A stretch of DNA of 64,000 nucleotides from Lacicoccus halitifaciens (lineage in GTDB: Bacteria > Bacillota > Bacilli > Staphylococcales > Salinicoccaceae), in assembly GCF_040544485.1 (NCBI RefSeq), contig NZ_JBDZDV010000001.1, forward strand, positions 496,001 through 560,000, written 5' to 3'. This document shows positions 52,051 through 59,901 of the stretch, piece by piece (positions within the stretch are counted from its first letter, which is position 1; every line of letters starts with the position of its first letter). The position numbers and the translations under genes are program-made. The notes beneath the pieces are model-generated. The model saw only the letters and a program-made list of their open reading frames with translations, ran no database searches and had not been told where the DNA came from.

Positions 52051-52872
52051 ATGATAATTTGGGTAAAGCAATTTTCCAAAAAGCTGTTCTACAATTCCAT
52101 AAAAGATAAAGTGTTTGATATGGCTGCACAGCTCTCTTATTATCTGCTGCTTGCGATATTCCCGTTTTTGATTCTAATATTTACCTTAATGCGTTTTCTG
52201 CCGATCACCACCGGGACAGTACTGGATATTATCAGCCCGTATGCTCCAGAGGGAGCAATGCAGTTGATTGAAGACAATTTATATCAAGTGCTTGAAGTTA
52301 CAAGGGGAGACTTATTGTCGCTCAGTATGATAGCGACGATATGGCTGTCGGCCATGGGTGCCATTGCACTCGTACGGACGTTGAATAGTGCGCACCGGGT
52401 GGAAGAGAGCAGGCCTTTCATTAAGGCGATTAGTGTAGCAATCCTGCTCGCCATCGGTATGATCCTGAGTGTAGTCATCTCTTTAATATTGCTGGTGTTT
52501 GGAAGAGAGATCGGGCTGTCCATCTCTTCCCTGTTAGGGTTTGACCCCAATTTCCTGCAGGACTGGAATACATTTCGCTGGACGTTCAGTTTTATTATAT
52601 TGGTAGTCGTCGTTGCAGGTCTGTATTATTTTGCGCCAAACAAAAAACTGCGTATACGCGACATCATCCCCGGCACATTGTTTGCTGTGGTTGGATGGCA
52701 GCTGGCTTCACTCGGGTTCTCGTACTATGTGAGTATCGCTGATTATTCCATTATCTACGGCAATCTTGGAACCATCATCATTTTACTGATCTGGTTGTAT
52801 TTAACTTCCTTGATAATTTTAATAGGCGGTGAGATTAATGCCATCATAAGCGATAGACAGAGTGAAAGATAG
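52051..52872 (+). CDS. YihY/UPF0761 family membrane protein
   Basis: The 273-aa protein has six hydrophobic segments and the family pattern DMAAQLSYYLLLAIFPFLI near the start, plus YYFAPNKKLRIRDIIPGTLFA (in part) and YLTSLIILIGGEINA at the end. YihY proteins were once called ribonuclease BN in error; their role is unknown, with a possible envelope function. GAAGGGG precedes the ATG. Monocistronic. Confidence 0.85.
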   Translation: MIIWVKQFSKKLFYNSIKDKVFDMAAQLSYYLLLAIFPFLILIFTLMRFLPITTGTVLDIISPYAPEGAMQLIEDNLYQVLEVTRGDLLSLSMIATIWLSAMGAIALVRTLNSAHRVEESRPFIKAISVAILLAIGMILSVVISLILLVFGREIGLSISSLLGFDPNFLQDWNTFRWTFSFIILVVVVAGLYYFAPNKKLRIRDIIPGTLFAVVGWQLASLGFSYYVSIADYSIIYGNLGTIIILLIWLYLTSLIILIGGEINAIISDRQSER

Positions 52873-52923
52873 AAACTGTTATAGGGCAAGTTGGTTTCAA
52901 ACGATGCATTATTTCTATAAAAC

Positions 52924-53430
52924 TTATAACTGTTCCAGAACCTTGCCCACATCATCCCACTCATAGATCAGTTCATTGAACATTTCCCCGCCGATTTGGA
53001 TTTTAACGGTGTCGGTCAGTTCCGCACCGTAATGTTCATAAAAGTGACGGGTTTTATTATCTTCGAGCACCTCGACAGTGATCCTGCCGTAGCCCTTCTC
53101 TTTAAAGTGGCTGAACAGTTTTTCGAACATTTTCTTGCCGATTCCCCTGCCCTGGAATTCCTCCAGCAGGTAGATTGCCGTGAGGTCACATGAGGCATCC
53201 CTGCCATTCCATGAGGCAAAGCCTATGATCCGGCCCGCTTCATCCTCCGCAACGATGACATTGTCCTTTTCTTCCATAAGAATCCTGTTCCACAGGTCGG
53301 TCCTTTCGTCATAAGATAAATCGTTCAAGTAACTCCCGGGTATGATTTCCTTGTAAGTCGTCCTCCAGCTGTCCACATGGACTTTTGCGATGCCCGGTGC
53401 ATCTTTCAATACCGCTTGTCTGATCTTCAT
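52924..53430 (-). CDS. GNAT family N-acetyltransferase
   Basis: The 168-aa protein MKIRQAVLKDAPGIAKVHVDSW shows, in part, the typical GNAT start, with the acetyl-CoA loop LLEEFQGRGIGKKMFEKL (about residue 97) and a YEHYGAE motif in the C-terminal part. ATG 53430 is placed after GGGGGA. It is 33 bases past the end of the next upstream GNAT gene, so the two form a pair on one transcript, probably from duplication or shared use. Confidence 0.83.
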   Translation of the reverse strand: MKIRQAVLKDAPGIAKVHVDSWRTTYKEIIPGSYLNDLSYDERTDLWNRILMEEKDNVIVAEDEAGRIIGFASWNGRDASCDLTAIYLLEEFQGRGIGKKMFEKLFSHFKEKGYGRITVEVLEDNKTRHFYEHYGAELTDTVKIQIGGEMFNELIYEWDDVGKVLEQL

Positions 53431-53463
53431 TTCCATTCCCCCGTCAATCTGAATATACATTTT

Positions 53464-53958
53464 TTAAATCAATTTATACATATAATACTCATTCATCGGC
53501 CTGCCGTCGATCATCAGTGAATGTACTTTCTCGCCTTCAACGGTGAATCCCATCTTTTTATAGAGGTTGAACGCCGGCGCGTTATCTTTGATGACCGTGA
53601 GCTCAAGCCTTGTGATGCCTTGGTCTTCAGCCCATTCGAATATATGACTGAATAATGATAAGGCGATTCCCCTGCCTCTGTATGCTGCATCCACTCCAAG
53701 CACGAGGTAGGCCGAATGCTTATTCCGTTTGAGTTTCCCCCTGAATGCCGCCATGAATCCTGCAAGATTGCCGTCCACTTCCGCGACTTGAAAATAAACC
53801 CCATCATCCTTCTTTAACCCGGCTATGGCTTTTCTCTGGTCCTCCACGCTCGTCTGCCGCTCGCCGGGATCATAGAGCATATAGCCCGACTCATCCAGCC
53901 TCTTACTCAGCTCCAGGAACTCAGCTGCATCACTTTCATCCAATGCCCTTATATTCAT
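53464..53958 (-). CDS. GNAT family N-acetyltransferase
   Basis: The 164-aa protein starts MNIRALDESDAAEFLELS, with the cofactor loop AAYRGRGIALSLFSHIFEWA (about residue 85) and DNAPAFNLYKKMGFTVEGE as motif B. The ending NEYYMYKLI is common in this subfamily. ATG 53958 follows AAGGGTG. First of a pair of GNAT genes. Substrate unknown. Confidence 0.83.
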   Translation of the reverse strand: MNIRALDESDAAEFLELSKRLDESGYMLYDPGERQTSVEDQRKAIAGLKKDDGVYFQVAEVDGNLAGFMAAFRGKLKRNKHSAYLVLGVDAAYRGRGIALSLFSHIFEWAEDQGITRLELTVIKDNAPAFNLYKKMGFTVEGEKVHSLMIDGRPMNEYYMYKLI

Positions 53959-54044
53959 ACAAATCACCCTTAATGACTAAAATCAACTAATATTCCAATT
54001 ATACCAAATGCATATTGAATATTCAGAAATTATTTGCTTAGCCT

Positions 54045-54071
54045 AAACCCTCATGGTAATCATGAGGGTTT
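54045..54071 (-). terminator. Possible terminator after rtcB
   Basis: Perfect stem AAACCCTCATG/CATGAGGGTTT with a five-base loop just past the rtcB stop. The T-tract after it on minus is short, so strength is uncertain. Confidence 0.6.
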
Positions 54072-54084
54072 GAGACAATTGCAT

Positions 54085-55281
54085 TTATTTCGCCTTGAAG
54101 TTGTAAACCGGTTTGATCCAGTGGTGGATTTCGACTGTATCCCCGATACGGAAAATGATGTCCTCTGCCGCTTTATACACAAAAGGTGATTCATCCACGG
54201 TTTTCTGGCCAACCGACGAGGAGTAGACGCCCTTCATCGAATCCATGAAGGCTTTGACATCGATAGTTTTACTGGCCTGTGTGCGGCTCATCACCCTGCC
54301 CGCCCCGTGGGGTGCGGAGTGATTCCAGTCCGGGTTGCCTTTGCCTGCACATATCAGCGAGCCATCCCTCATATTGAGCGGGATGATCAGACGCTCGCCT
54401 TCCCTGGCGCTCGTCGCTCCTTTGCGGATGATGCCATTCTCGATATCTATGAAATTATGGATGGAATCGAATGCATCCACAGACTCAAGTCCTGCAGCTT
54501 CAATCATCTCATCCAGCATGGCCTTGCGGTTTGCATGGGCAAACTGCTGGGCGATCGCCATATCATTGATATAGTCGGCAAGGAGGTCACCTTCGAGATA
54601 TGCAAGATCATCCACCCGCTTCCGCTTCTTTTTGCCGGGATTTAAGAGTTTATGGATTTCCTCATAATGTCCCTTCTCCTTTAAGGACTGAAGCAGCGCT
54701 TCATTTTCCGCGTTGTTGCGCGTGAAGTCTGCGACTTTTTGATGATAGGTCGCAATCATATGGCCGAGCTTCCTTGAACCCGAATGGACGGTGAGCCAGT
54801 GGTCGCCGTTTTCATCAACAGCAAGCTCGATGAAATGGTTCCCGCCGCCGAGCGTGCCGAGTGACCGGTTGATATACTCTTTCTCTTTATCTGATAAAGG
54901 CATTGTAAGGTTCCTCGTCCATTCTTCCGGATCGGAATTGGGCTGTGCGTGCACGCCCTTGCCGCTCGGCACTTTGCTTCCGACCAGCTTGTCGAACTGC
55001 TCCAGCGGGATATTGAAATCTGCGAGCTTATACGACATCATGCCGCAGCCGATATCGACCCCGACGACATTCGGTGACACTTTCCAGTCATTTTTGGATT
55101 CCGGCAGCCGGATCGTCGTCCCAATCGTCGAACCTTTTCCGTAGTGTACATCCGGCATGATCCGCACCTTTGCGTTTTCGGTAATATCACTGTCCAGCAT
55201 CTTTTTGATCTGTTCGACGGTATTCTCTTCAATCGTTTCGATGAATGCTTTCGCAACTCCGTTTTTACCTTGAATCTCCAT
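54085..55281 (-). CDS. rtcB: RtcB family RNA 3'-phosphate/5'-OH ligase
   Basis: The 398-aa protein has the RtcB marks in order: MPDVHYGKGSTIG (about residue 42), GVDIGCGM with the metal cysteine C79, GGGNHFIE (about 145), VHSGSRKLG (about 165) and HSAPHGAGRVMSR with the histidine that takes GMP (about 325). RtcB seals broken RNAs, including tRNAs. ATG 55281 follows GAGAGGGTG and lies inside the end of the upstream amidohydrolase gene (17-base overlap). No archease gene is next to it. Confidence 0.92.
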   Translation of the reverse strand: MEIQGKNGVAKAFIETIEENTVEQIKKMLDSDITENAKVRIMPDVHYGKGSTIGTTIRLPESKNDWKVSPNVVGVDIGCGMMSYKLADFNIPLEQFDKLVGSKVPSGKGVHAQPNSDPEEWTRNLTMPLSDKEKEYINRSLGTLGGGNHFIELAVDENGDHWLTVHSGSRKLGHMIATYHQKVADFTRNNAENEALLQSLKEKGHYEEIHKLLNPGKKKRKRVDDLAYLEGDLLADYINDMAIAQQFAHANRKAMLDEMIEAAGLESVDAFDSIHNFIDIENGIIRKGATSAREGERLIIPLNMRDGSLICAGKGNPDWNHSAPHGAGRVMSRTQASKTIDVKAFMDSMKGVYSSSVGQKTVDESPFVYKAAEDIIFRIGDTVEIHHWIKPVYNFKAK

Positions 55282-56572
55282 GATTTTCACCCTCTCTCGG
55301 AAATACCCGGATCCCCGCCTCTTTTGCGAGTGACTCAAGTGCCTTGCTTTCAGGTTCAAAGATGATTTCTTCATCTGAGGCCAGAAAATCCAACGCATAC
55401 TGGACAGTTGCCGCAACACCAAGCTTTAAAACGTCGGCATCGATTTCGAACTTCGGATGATGGTGGCCTGCGCCCGTCCCTTTTTCCGCGTTTTCAATAC
55501 CGATGAATGCAAAAACGCCCGGGAGGTACTTCTGATAAAAGGCGAACGGCTCCGATGCCATCCAAGCGGGATAATTGTAGAGCACTTCTTTCCCAAGCGA
55601 CCGTTCCACCGCTTCGCGGGCGATTTCAGCACAGTCCTTATTATTGTAGACGGACAAATCGATCGCATTCGGTTCCTGTATATATTCGTAAGAGCAGTGA
55701 TGCAGCGCCGCAATCTTATCGAGCCGCTCCCTGAACTCAATCTCTGCCCTTTTGCCTTGATCATGATGCAGATACCTGAAGGTGCCTTTAAAGTTGAGGC
55801 TGTCGGGGATGACATTGTGGTTCGATCCGCTGTTAACGCTGCCGATGGAGAAAGTGATGGCCTTGAAAGGGTCCAGGGAATTCATGCGCATCGATTTAAG
55901 GTTGTTGTAGAAGTCCGTGAAGACATCAAGCGGCGTACTGGCAAGGTCCGGTCTCGCCCCGTGGCCGCCGTTGCCGATGATTTTGACATCGAACAGAAAT
56001 GCACCCGCCATCCTCGGCCCTGGATCCACCGATATTGCACCTGAAGGCATATCCGCTTTCAGGTGGATGCCCCACACGCCGTCCGCACCGATTTCAAGTA
56101 TGCGGCGCAGTATGCCGACGATGCCGCGGCCATCCTCCTCACCCTGCTCGAAGGCGAGTATGAGCCTGCCTTTGATGTTCTCCCTCTGCCTGACAAGTAT
56201 TTTTGCGGCACCGAGAAGCATCGCGGTATGACCGTCATGCCCGCACGTGTGTGCTGCATCATCGTATTTGGAAATAATCTTTTTCTGCATCTTCAGGTTA
56301 GTGTCGTCTTCCTTCATCGGCAGTGCATCTATATCCGCCCGGAGTACAAGCGTTTTTCCGGGGGACCCGCCTTCAATGATTGAAATGATGCCGCCGTTCG
56401 GGACGACTTCACACTGCAGGCCCATCCCTTCCAGTTCACTGATGATTTTCGTTATCGTCCTTGTTTCTTCACCGCTCACTTCCGGATGCATATGTAGATC
56501 CTCCTGGATACCGACTACATACTCTTCAATTCCTTCAGCCTGTTTCAAAATGACCGATTCTTCAGTTGACAT
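55265..56572 (-). CDS. M20 family metallo-amidohydrolase
   Basis: The 435-aa protein belongs to the M20D aminoacylase/hippurate hydrolase group: HMHPEVSGEE near residue 28, LRADIDALPMKE, HTCGHDGHTAMLLGAA (about 108), EQGEEDGRG with the catalytic glutamate, and the dimerisation-domain GNGGHGARPDL. C-terminal GAGHHHPKFEID gives the last metal ligand. It removes acyl groups from amino acid derivatives. Coupled with rtcB by overlap, an unusual pairing. Confidence 0.88.
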   Translation of the reverse strand: MSTEESVILKQAEGIEEYVVGIQEDLHMHPEVSGEETRTITKIISELEGMGLQCEVVPNGGIISIIEGGSPGKTLVLRADIDALPMKEDDTNLKMQKKIISKYDDAAHTCGHDGHTAMLLGAAKILVRQRENIKGRLILAFEQGEEDGRGIVGILRRILEIGADGVWGIHLKADMPSGAISVDPGPRMAGAFLFDVKIIGNGGHGARPDLASTPLDVFTDFYNNLKSMRMNSLDPFKAITFSIGSVNSGSNHNVIPDSLNFKGTFRYLHHDQGKRAEIEFRERLDKIAALHHCSYEYIQEPNAIDLSVYNNKDCAEIAREAVERSLGKEVLYNYPAWMASEPFAFYQKYLPGVFAFIGIENAEKGTGAGHHHPKFEIDADVLKLGVAATVQYALDFLASDEEIIFEPESKALESLAKEAGIRVFPREGENHGDSR

Positions 56573-56628
56573 GAGACTTCCCCTCCCGCTCCAACAAATT
56601 ATAATATTGCATTTATGATCATTATACT

Positions 56629-56656
56629 ATAAATGAAAAAACCCCGGCATTGCCGG
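56629..56656 (-). terminator. Hairpin with U-tail, minus strand, upstream of the amidohydrolase
   Basis: Stem CCGGC/GCCGG around 56642-56656 with a three-base loop, followed on minus by GGTTTTTT. It would stop transcripts coming from the small RNA region, so the amidohydrolase needs a promoter just after it; none is clear. Confidence 0.6.
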
Positions 56657-56763
56657 ATGGACTAGCGGGAGGACTGTCCAATTTTCATCAAGCCTCAGAT
56701 AGCTTTTATATATTATATATGTTTAAGACCGGTGCGGCGTGGATATAGGAAATTATAGATGAG

Positions 56764-56812
56764 CCGGGAATCATGATACTCCCAAAAACGTCGAAACTTT
56801 CATGATTCCGGG
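56764..56812. repeat. Long imperfect inverted repeat
   Basis: Arms CCGGGAATCATGA (56764-56776) and TCATGATTCCGGG (56800-56812) pair in 12 of 13 positions across a 23-base loop. It lies between the small RNA B terminator and the amidohydrolase. No U-tail, no ORF. Confidence 0.65.
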
Positions 56813-56828
56813 CATTGATTTTAATGCA

Positions 56829-56977
56829 CAAAAAAAAAGAGACTGGATATCCAGTCTCTTTCACAGATAAATAATATAATATATGATATCTAGAGGACAA
56901 AGCAGTGTCCTCTATCGGAAGGCGTCGATGAAACGAATATTTATATAGGAATGATTCGTTGACGTCCTTGTTATGTT
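56829..56977 (-). ncRNA. Small RNA gene, copy B of a two-copy family (unknown family)
   Basis: Minus-strand unit of about 150 bases. It holds the 5' block CATAACAAGG (56975-56966) and a long hairpin 1 (56969-56919; outer AAGG.CGTC pairing with GACG.CCTT, inner ACGAAT/ATTCGT). Hairpin 2 is TAGAGGACA/TGTCCTCTA (56914-56891). The linker GATATCATATATTATATTAT (56888-56869) and terminator AAAGAGACTGG/CCAGTCTCTTT with nine U residues complete it. Compared with copy A, stems keep pairing with different bases, which is RNA-type covariation. A good promoter precedes it. Function unknown; no ATG with a ribosome site. Confidence 0.82.
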
Positions 56978-56983
56978 ATCTTC

Positions 56984-57012
56984 ATTATATTTTAATCTGA
57001 TTCTCATTTCAA
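56984..57012 (-). promoter_or_regulatory. Promoter of small RNA B
   Basis: Minus strand TTGAAA (57012-57007), 17-base spacer, exact TATAAT (56989-56984). The expected start is about seven bases downstream, right before the conserved CATAACAAGG. Confidence 0.85.
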
Positions 57013-57104
57013 GGGATAAAACCTATTTTATTGATTTGTAATCTGATTGTAATATTGTGCAACAATTTATGCAGAAAAGGTCCTTATATATGCAAATTGC
57101 ATGT

Positions 57105-57599
57105 TTAAGAAATGGCTTTACGGTCCTCTGTCAATCTGGAGATGAACTGATCCTTCTTATCCTTGTCCATGCCTTCCACCAGTCTCAATTCACTCATCAG
57201 GAATTTTTGAGCCTGCTTCAGCAGTCTTTTTTCACTTGAATTCAGCTTCTCTTCTTTTTGCATATGCATCAGAGCGTAAACCACTTCGATACATGCTTTC
57301 AGGCTGCCTGTTTTTATCCTGTCCTCGTTGGCTTTCAACCTTTGTTTCCATGGAAGCTCTTTATCCGGTTCCTCAGTCTCTATCATAGTTATAATTTCCT
57401 TCACCGTATCCATATCTGTGACAAGACGGATGTTCGACTTGGAAACCTTCTCCTTTGGAATCATCACTTTCATATTATCATCAATCATATGGATAATATA
57501 ATACTGCCGCTTTTCTCCCGAGACTTCTTTTTCTTCGATCGCGTCGATCCTGCCTGCACCATGCATTGGATAAAAAATGTTGTCTCCTACTAGATACAA
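57105..57599 (-). CDS. CarD/CdnL-type transcription regulator
   Basis: The 164-aa protein starts with a CarD_CdnL_TRCF domain (YLVGDNIFYPMHGAGRIDAIEE, in part; the first residue is from TTG), followed by a helical domain with EELPWKQRLKAN-like PWKQR and KLNSSEKRLLKQAQKFL. CdnL proteins bind the RNA polymerase beta subunit and support promoter opening, often of rRNA genes; Bacillus has YdeB. The TTG start is fixed by GGAGGCGAT. Monocistronic behind its own promoter. Its 3' end lies next to the small RNA B promoter. Confidence 0.85.
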   Translation of the reverse strand: MYLVGDNIFYPMHGAGRIDAIEEKEVSGEKRQYYIIHMIDDNMKVMIPKEKVSKSNIRLVTDMDTVKEIITMIETEEPDKELPWKQRLKANEDRIKTGSLKACIEVVYALMHMQKEEKLNSSEKRLLKQAQKFLMSELRLVEGMDKDKKDQFISRLTEDRKAIS

Positions 57600-57628
57600 A
57601 GTATCGCCTCCATATTCTCACACTTATA

Positions 57629-57657
57629 AGTATAACACCCCAATCATTTTTAATCAA
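57629..57657 (-). promoter_or_regulatory. Promoter of the CarD-type gene
   Basis: Minus strand TTGATT (57657-57652), 17-base spacer, TATACT (57634-57629), about 30 bases before the TTG start. Confidence 0.7.
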
Positions 57658-57813
57658 ATTCTCTATATTAACATGGTGAAATAATTTATGTCAATACTTA
57701 TATTGTAATTACTTAAAGAGTGATAATGTAAAAGTTAGACTAGTGGAAAATGTTCAGTTTAAGCGAATGATTAATCACTTATTTACCACTTTATTATAAT
57801 AATGCAGATTTAA

Positions 57814-57838
57814 AGAAGGAGCCTTTGAAAGGCCCCTT
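57814..57838 (-). terminator. Terminator at the end of the comC-radC unit
   Basis: Minus strand AAGGGGCCTT/AAAGGCTCCTT stem with a very small loop and TTCTTTAAA tail, about 50 bases past the stop of the MGLDMY gene. Confidence 0.6.
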
Positions 57839-57890
57839 TTCATCTGTTGAAGGTATTCAGGTAATTTTCAATTCAAATATTAATGTTTCC

Positions 57891-58253
57891 TCACCAGTTC
57901 GAGGTGTAGAAAAGATTGTACTTGTTGAAGTCCAGGAACTTGGCGTGATAGAAATCGGCTGCCGCCTGATCGATATAGCCGTGATAAATCCTGTCGTAAT
58001 CGTAAGAGCCGAAGAACGGACCCGGGAAGGTCGGAAGCAATACGCCGGCTTTTTCCCTGTCGTATCTCACTTCGTTCAGCATCTGATAGACATCATCAAT
58101 TGTCTCATGGTTCAAACCGACCCTCCCGCAGTTCGGGATATCAAAATTCCTTACAAAATATCCCTGCAGGGCGTTGAATTTCCTGTAATAACTGTATTCT
58201 ATGATTTCCGATGTTTCTTTATCCTCTAAATATAAGTACATGTCCAGTCCCAT
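57891..58253 (-). CDS. Small conserved protein of a phage-associated type (starts MGLDMYLYL)
   Basis: The 120-aa protein begins MGLDMYLYLEDKETSE and has YYRKFNALQGYFVRNFDIPN, a pattern I know from phage and bacterial hypothetical proteins that start MGLDMYL and continue YWRKANAIHKWF. No function is known for them. AGGAGCAGAG precedes ATG 58253, and the gene lies 12 bases past radC, so it is the third gene of comC-radC-this. It may be a phage gene captured into the unit. Confidence 0.7.
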   Translation of the reverse strand: MGLDMYLYLEDKETSEIIEYSYYRKFNALQGYFVRNFDIPNCGRVGLNHETIDDVYQMLNEVRYDREKAGVLLPTFPGPFFGSYDYDRIYHGYIDQAAADFYHAKFLDFNKYNLFYTSNW

Positions 58254-58264
58254 ATCTCTGCTCC

Positions 58265-58948
58265 TTAATCTATATAATTCATTTCTTTTAAACTTAAATA
58301 TCTGCCCGATCCAATTATGATGTGATCCAAAAAGTCGATGCCGATCAATTCCCCACATTCCTTGAGCCGTTTTGTCACTTCAATGTCCTCGTGCGAAGGC
58401 GCCGGGTCGCCACTTGGATGATTATGCACACAAATGATTGCAGCAGCACTCCTTTTGACCGCTCCTTTGAATATCTCCCTTGGATGTACAATCGACGTAT
58501 TTAATGAACCCTTGAACAAAGTGTCCTGATGGATGACCATATTTTTGGTGGAGAGGTAAAGCACTACGAAATGTTCCTGATGGTAATACCTCATCTTTTC
58601 CATTAAGAGCATGGAAACATCTTCAGGGCTTTTGATGTAGACTTCCTCTTCTAATGAATGTGTATGCATCCGGACAGCCAGTTCAATCATCGCCAGTATC
58701 GTAACGGCCTTAGCCTGCCCGATCCCTTTGATGCTCGTCAGCTCCTGATAAGTGATGTCCCTCAAATCCCTGATTGTCTTAAAGTCTTTAATGATGTTGT
58801 TGGCAAGGGTCAGGCTGGAGCCCTCCCGGCTCCCTGTATTGATCAGGATTGCGAGCAATTCCTGGTTGTTCAATTTATCTGCCCCGTAGAGCAACAGCCT
58901 TTCCCTCGGTTTATCGGATGAATGCATTTCTTTGATCATCAATGTCAT
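58265..58948 (-). CDS. radC: RadC family protein (JAB/MPN domain)
   Basis: The 227-aa protein has an N-terminal helix-hairpin-helix part (LTSIKGIGQAKAVTILAM) and a JAB-type metalloprotease-like domain with HNHPSGDPAPSHED (residues 175-188), giving the metal ligands. RadC's role in repair is doubtful; the biochemical activity is unknown. The start overlaps the comC stop by four bases. In staphylococci it lies close to mreC; here mreC is about 24 kb away. Confidence 0.93.
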   Translation of the reverse strand: MTLMIKEMHSSDKPRERLLLYGADKLNNQELLAILINTGSREGSSLTLANNIIKDFKTIRDLRDITYQELTSIKGIGQAKAVTILAMIELAVRMHTHSLEEEVYIKSPEDVSMLLMEKMRYYHQEHFVVLYLSTKNMVIHQDTLFKGSLNTSIVHPREIFKGAVKRSAAAIICVHNHPSGDPAPSHEDIEVTKRLKECGELIGIDFLDHIIIGSGRYLSLKEMNYID

Positions 58949-59661
58949 AAAAATCCTCCGGCGTATATTAGATGGATGTCTTCATACATATAAAACACAA
59001 TGAGTATACCGTTGGTGATGAAAGGCACCAGCGGCACTTTGTCGACCCTGCTGCTTTTATACAGGTTGATCAGCACAACGAACAAACCGCCGATCAAGTA
59101 TGTGAATATCAGGATATAAAGGAAAAAATTCAAAGGTGTGATTAAAGTAAGCACACTGAACAGCTTTATATCCCCATAGCCTATGCTGCCGTAAAACAAG
59201 TAATAAAATAAATGCAGAACGAGGATGGCCGAGAAGTCACCCAACGGTTCCACATACTGCAGGTTGGTCAAATACAATCCGGTGAATAAAAATATTAGAT
59301 TTATGTGATTCGGGATGGTGAAAGTTTCAAAATCAAAAATGGAGAGCGGGATCAAAAATATAATGATCAGGTAATAGAGTGTCAAATCGTTTAAGCCCAA
59401 TTGAAAAAATAACGGCATGATAAAAAGAATGGCCATCGTGAATTCTGCAATGAAGTTGGATATCGGAATCTTTTCCCCGCATCTGCGGCATCTGCCCTTT
59501 AGAAAAACGAAGCTTAATATTGGTATCAGCTCATACCACTTCAGTGGTTTACTGCAACTGTCACAACAGCTTCTCCTGTATAAGAATGAGATATTCCTGG
59601 CGGACGTCAGGGCATATACAAACGATGCACAAACACCGCCCAGTACAATCAATGCAGCCAT
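58945..59661 (-). CDS. comC: Type IV prepilin peptidase (ComC-like)
   Basis: Membrane aspartyl protease that cuts competence pseudopilin leaders. The 238-aa protein has several membrane segments, a cytoplasmic zinc domain with C33-x-x-C36 and C58-x-x-C61, an aspartate in DFETFTIPNH (about 111) and the GYGDIKLF active-site motif (about 170). GGAGGGGATG precedes the ATG. Upstream lies a repeat-rich region (59707-59821) likely to hold its control sites. Confidence 0.92.
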   Translation of the reverse strand: MAALIVLGGVCASFVYALTSARNISFLYRRSCCDSCSKPLKWYELIPILSFVFLKGRCRRCGEKIPISNFIAEFTMAILFIMPLFFQLGLNDLTLYYLIIIFLIPLSIFDFETFTIPNHINLIFLFTGLYLTNLQYVEPLGDFSAILVLHLFYYLFYGSIGYGDIKLFSVLTLITPLNFFLYILIFTYLIGGLFVVLINLYKSSRVDKVPLVPFITNGILIVFYMYEDIHLIYAGGFL

Positions 59662-59706
59662 ATCATCCCCTCCTTAAGCGGCTAAAAACATCATACTTTC
59701 ACCTTA

Positions 59707-59730
59707 AATTGTTGTAAAATCGCAACAATT
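59707..59730. promoter_or_regulatory. Inverted repeat, probable operator between comC and the DUF5996 gene
   Basis: Arms AATTGTTG (59707-59714) and CAACAATT (59723-59730) with an eight-base spacer, 46 bases upstream of comC. Symmetry suits a dimeric regulator. Confidence 0.55.
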
Positions 59731-59731
59731 C

Positions 59732-59821
59732 AATTTCTGTACCTTTTTTCATGCAGAAATTGAGTTTTTGATTCAAAAGTCGACAGTTTTTTAATTTCTG
59801 CACGCAGTTTTTTAATTTCTG
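59732..59821. repeat. AATTTCTG repeat cluster with two 17-bp direct repeats
   Basis: CAGTTTTTTAATTTCTG occurs exactly at 59784-59800 and 59805-59821, a 21-bp period, which is two helical turns. The core AATTTCTG also occurs at 59732-59739 and, inverted, at 59754-59761. All lie in the shared upstream region of comC (minus) and the DUF5996 gene (plus). Confidence 0.7.
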
Positions 59822-59901
59822 TAGTTTTCGATTATCTCGAAATCCAAATAATTAGTACAAATTTAAAAAATGTATATAATTGTAATCAAGAGGTGATGTT
59901 T

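Noticed and set aside
33927..57890. The island as a prophage or integrative element
   Set aside because: No integrase, terminase, capsid, relaxase or transposase genes are present; genes are ordinary metabolic and stress functions with their own promoters.
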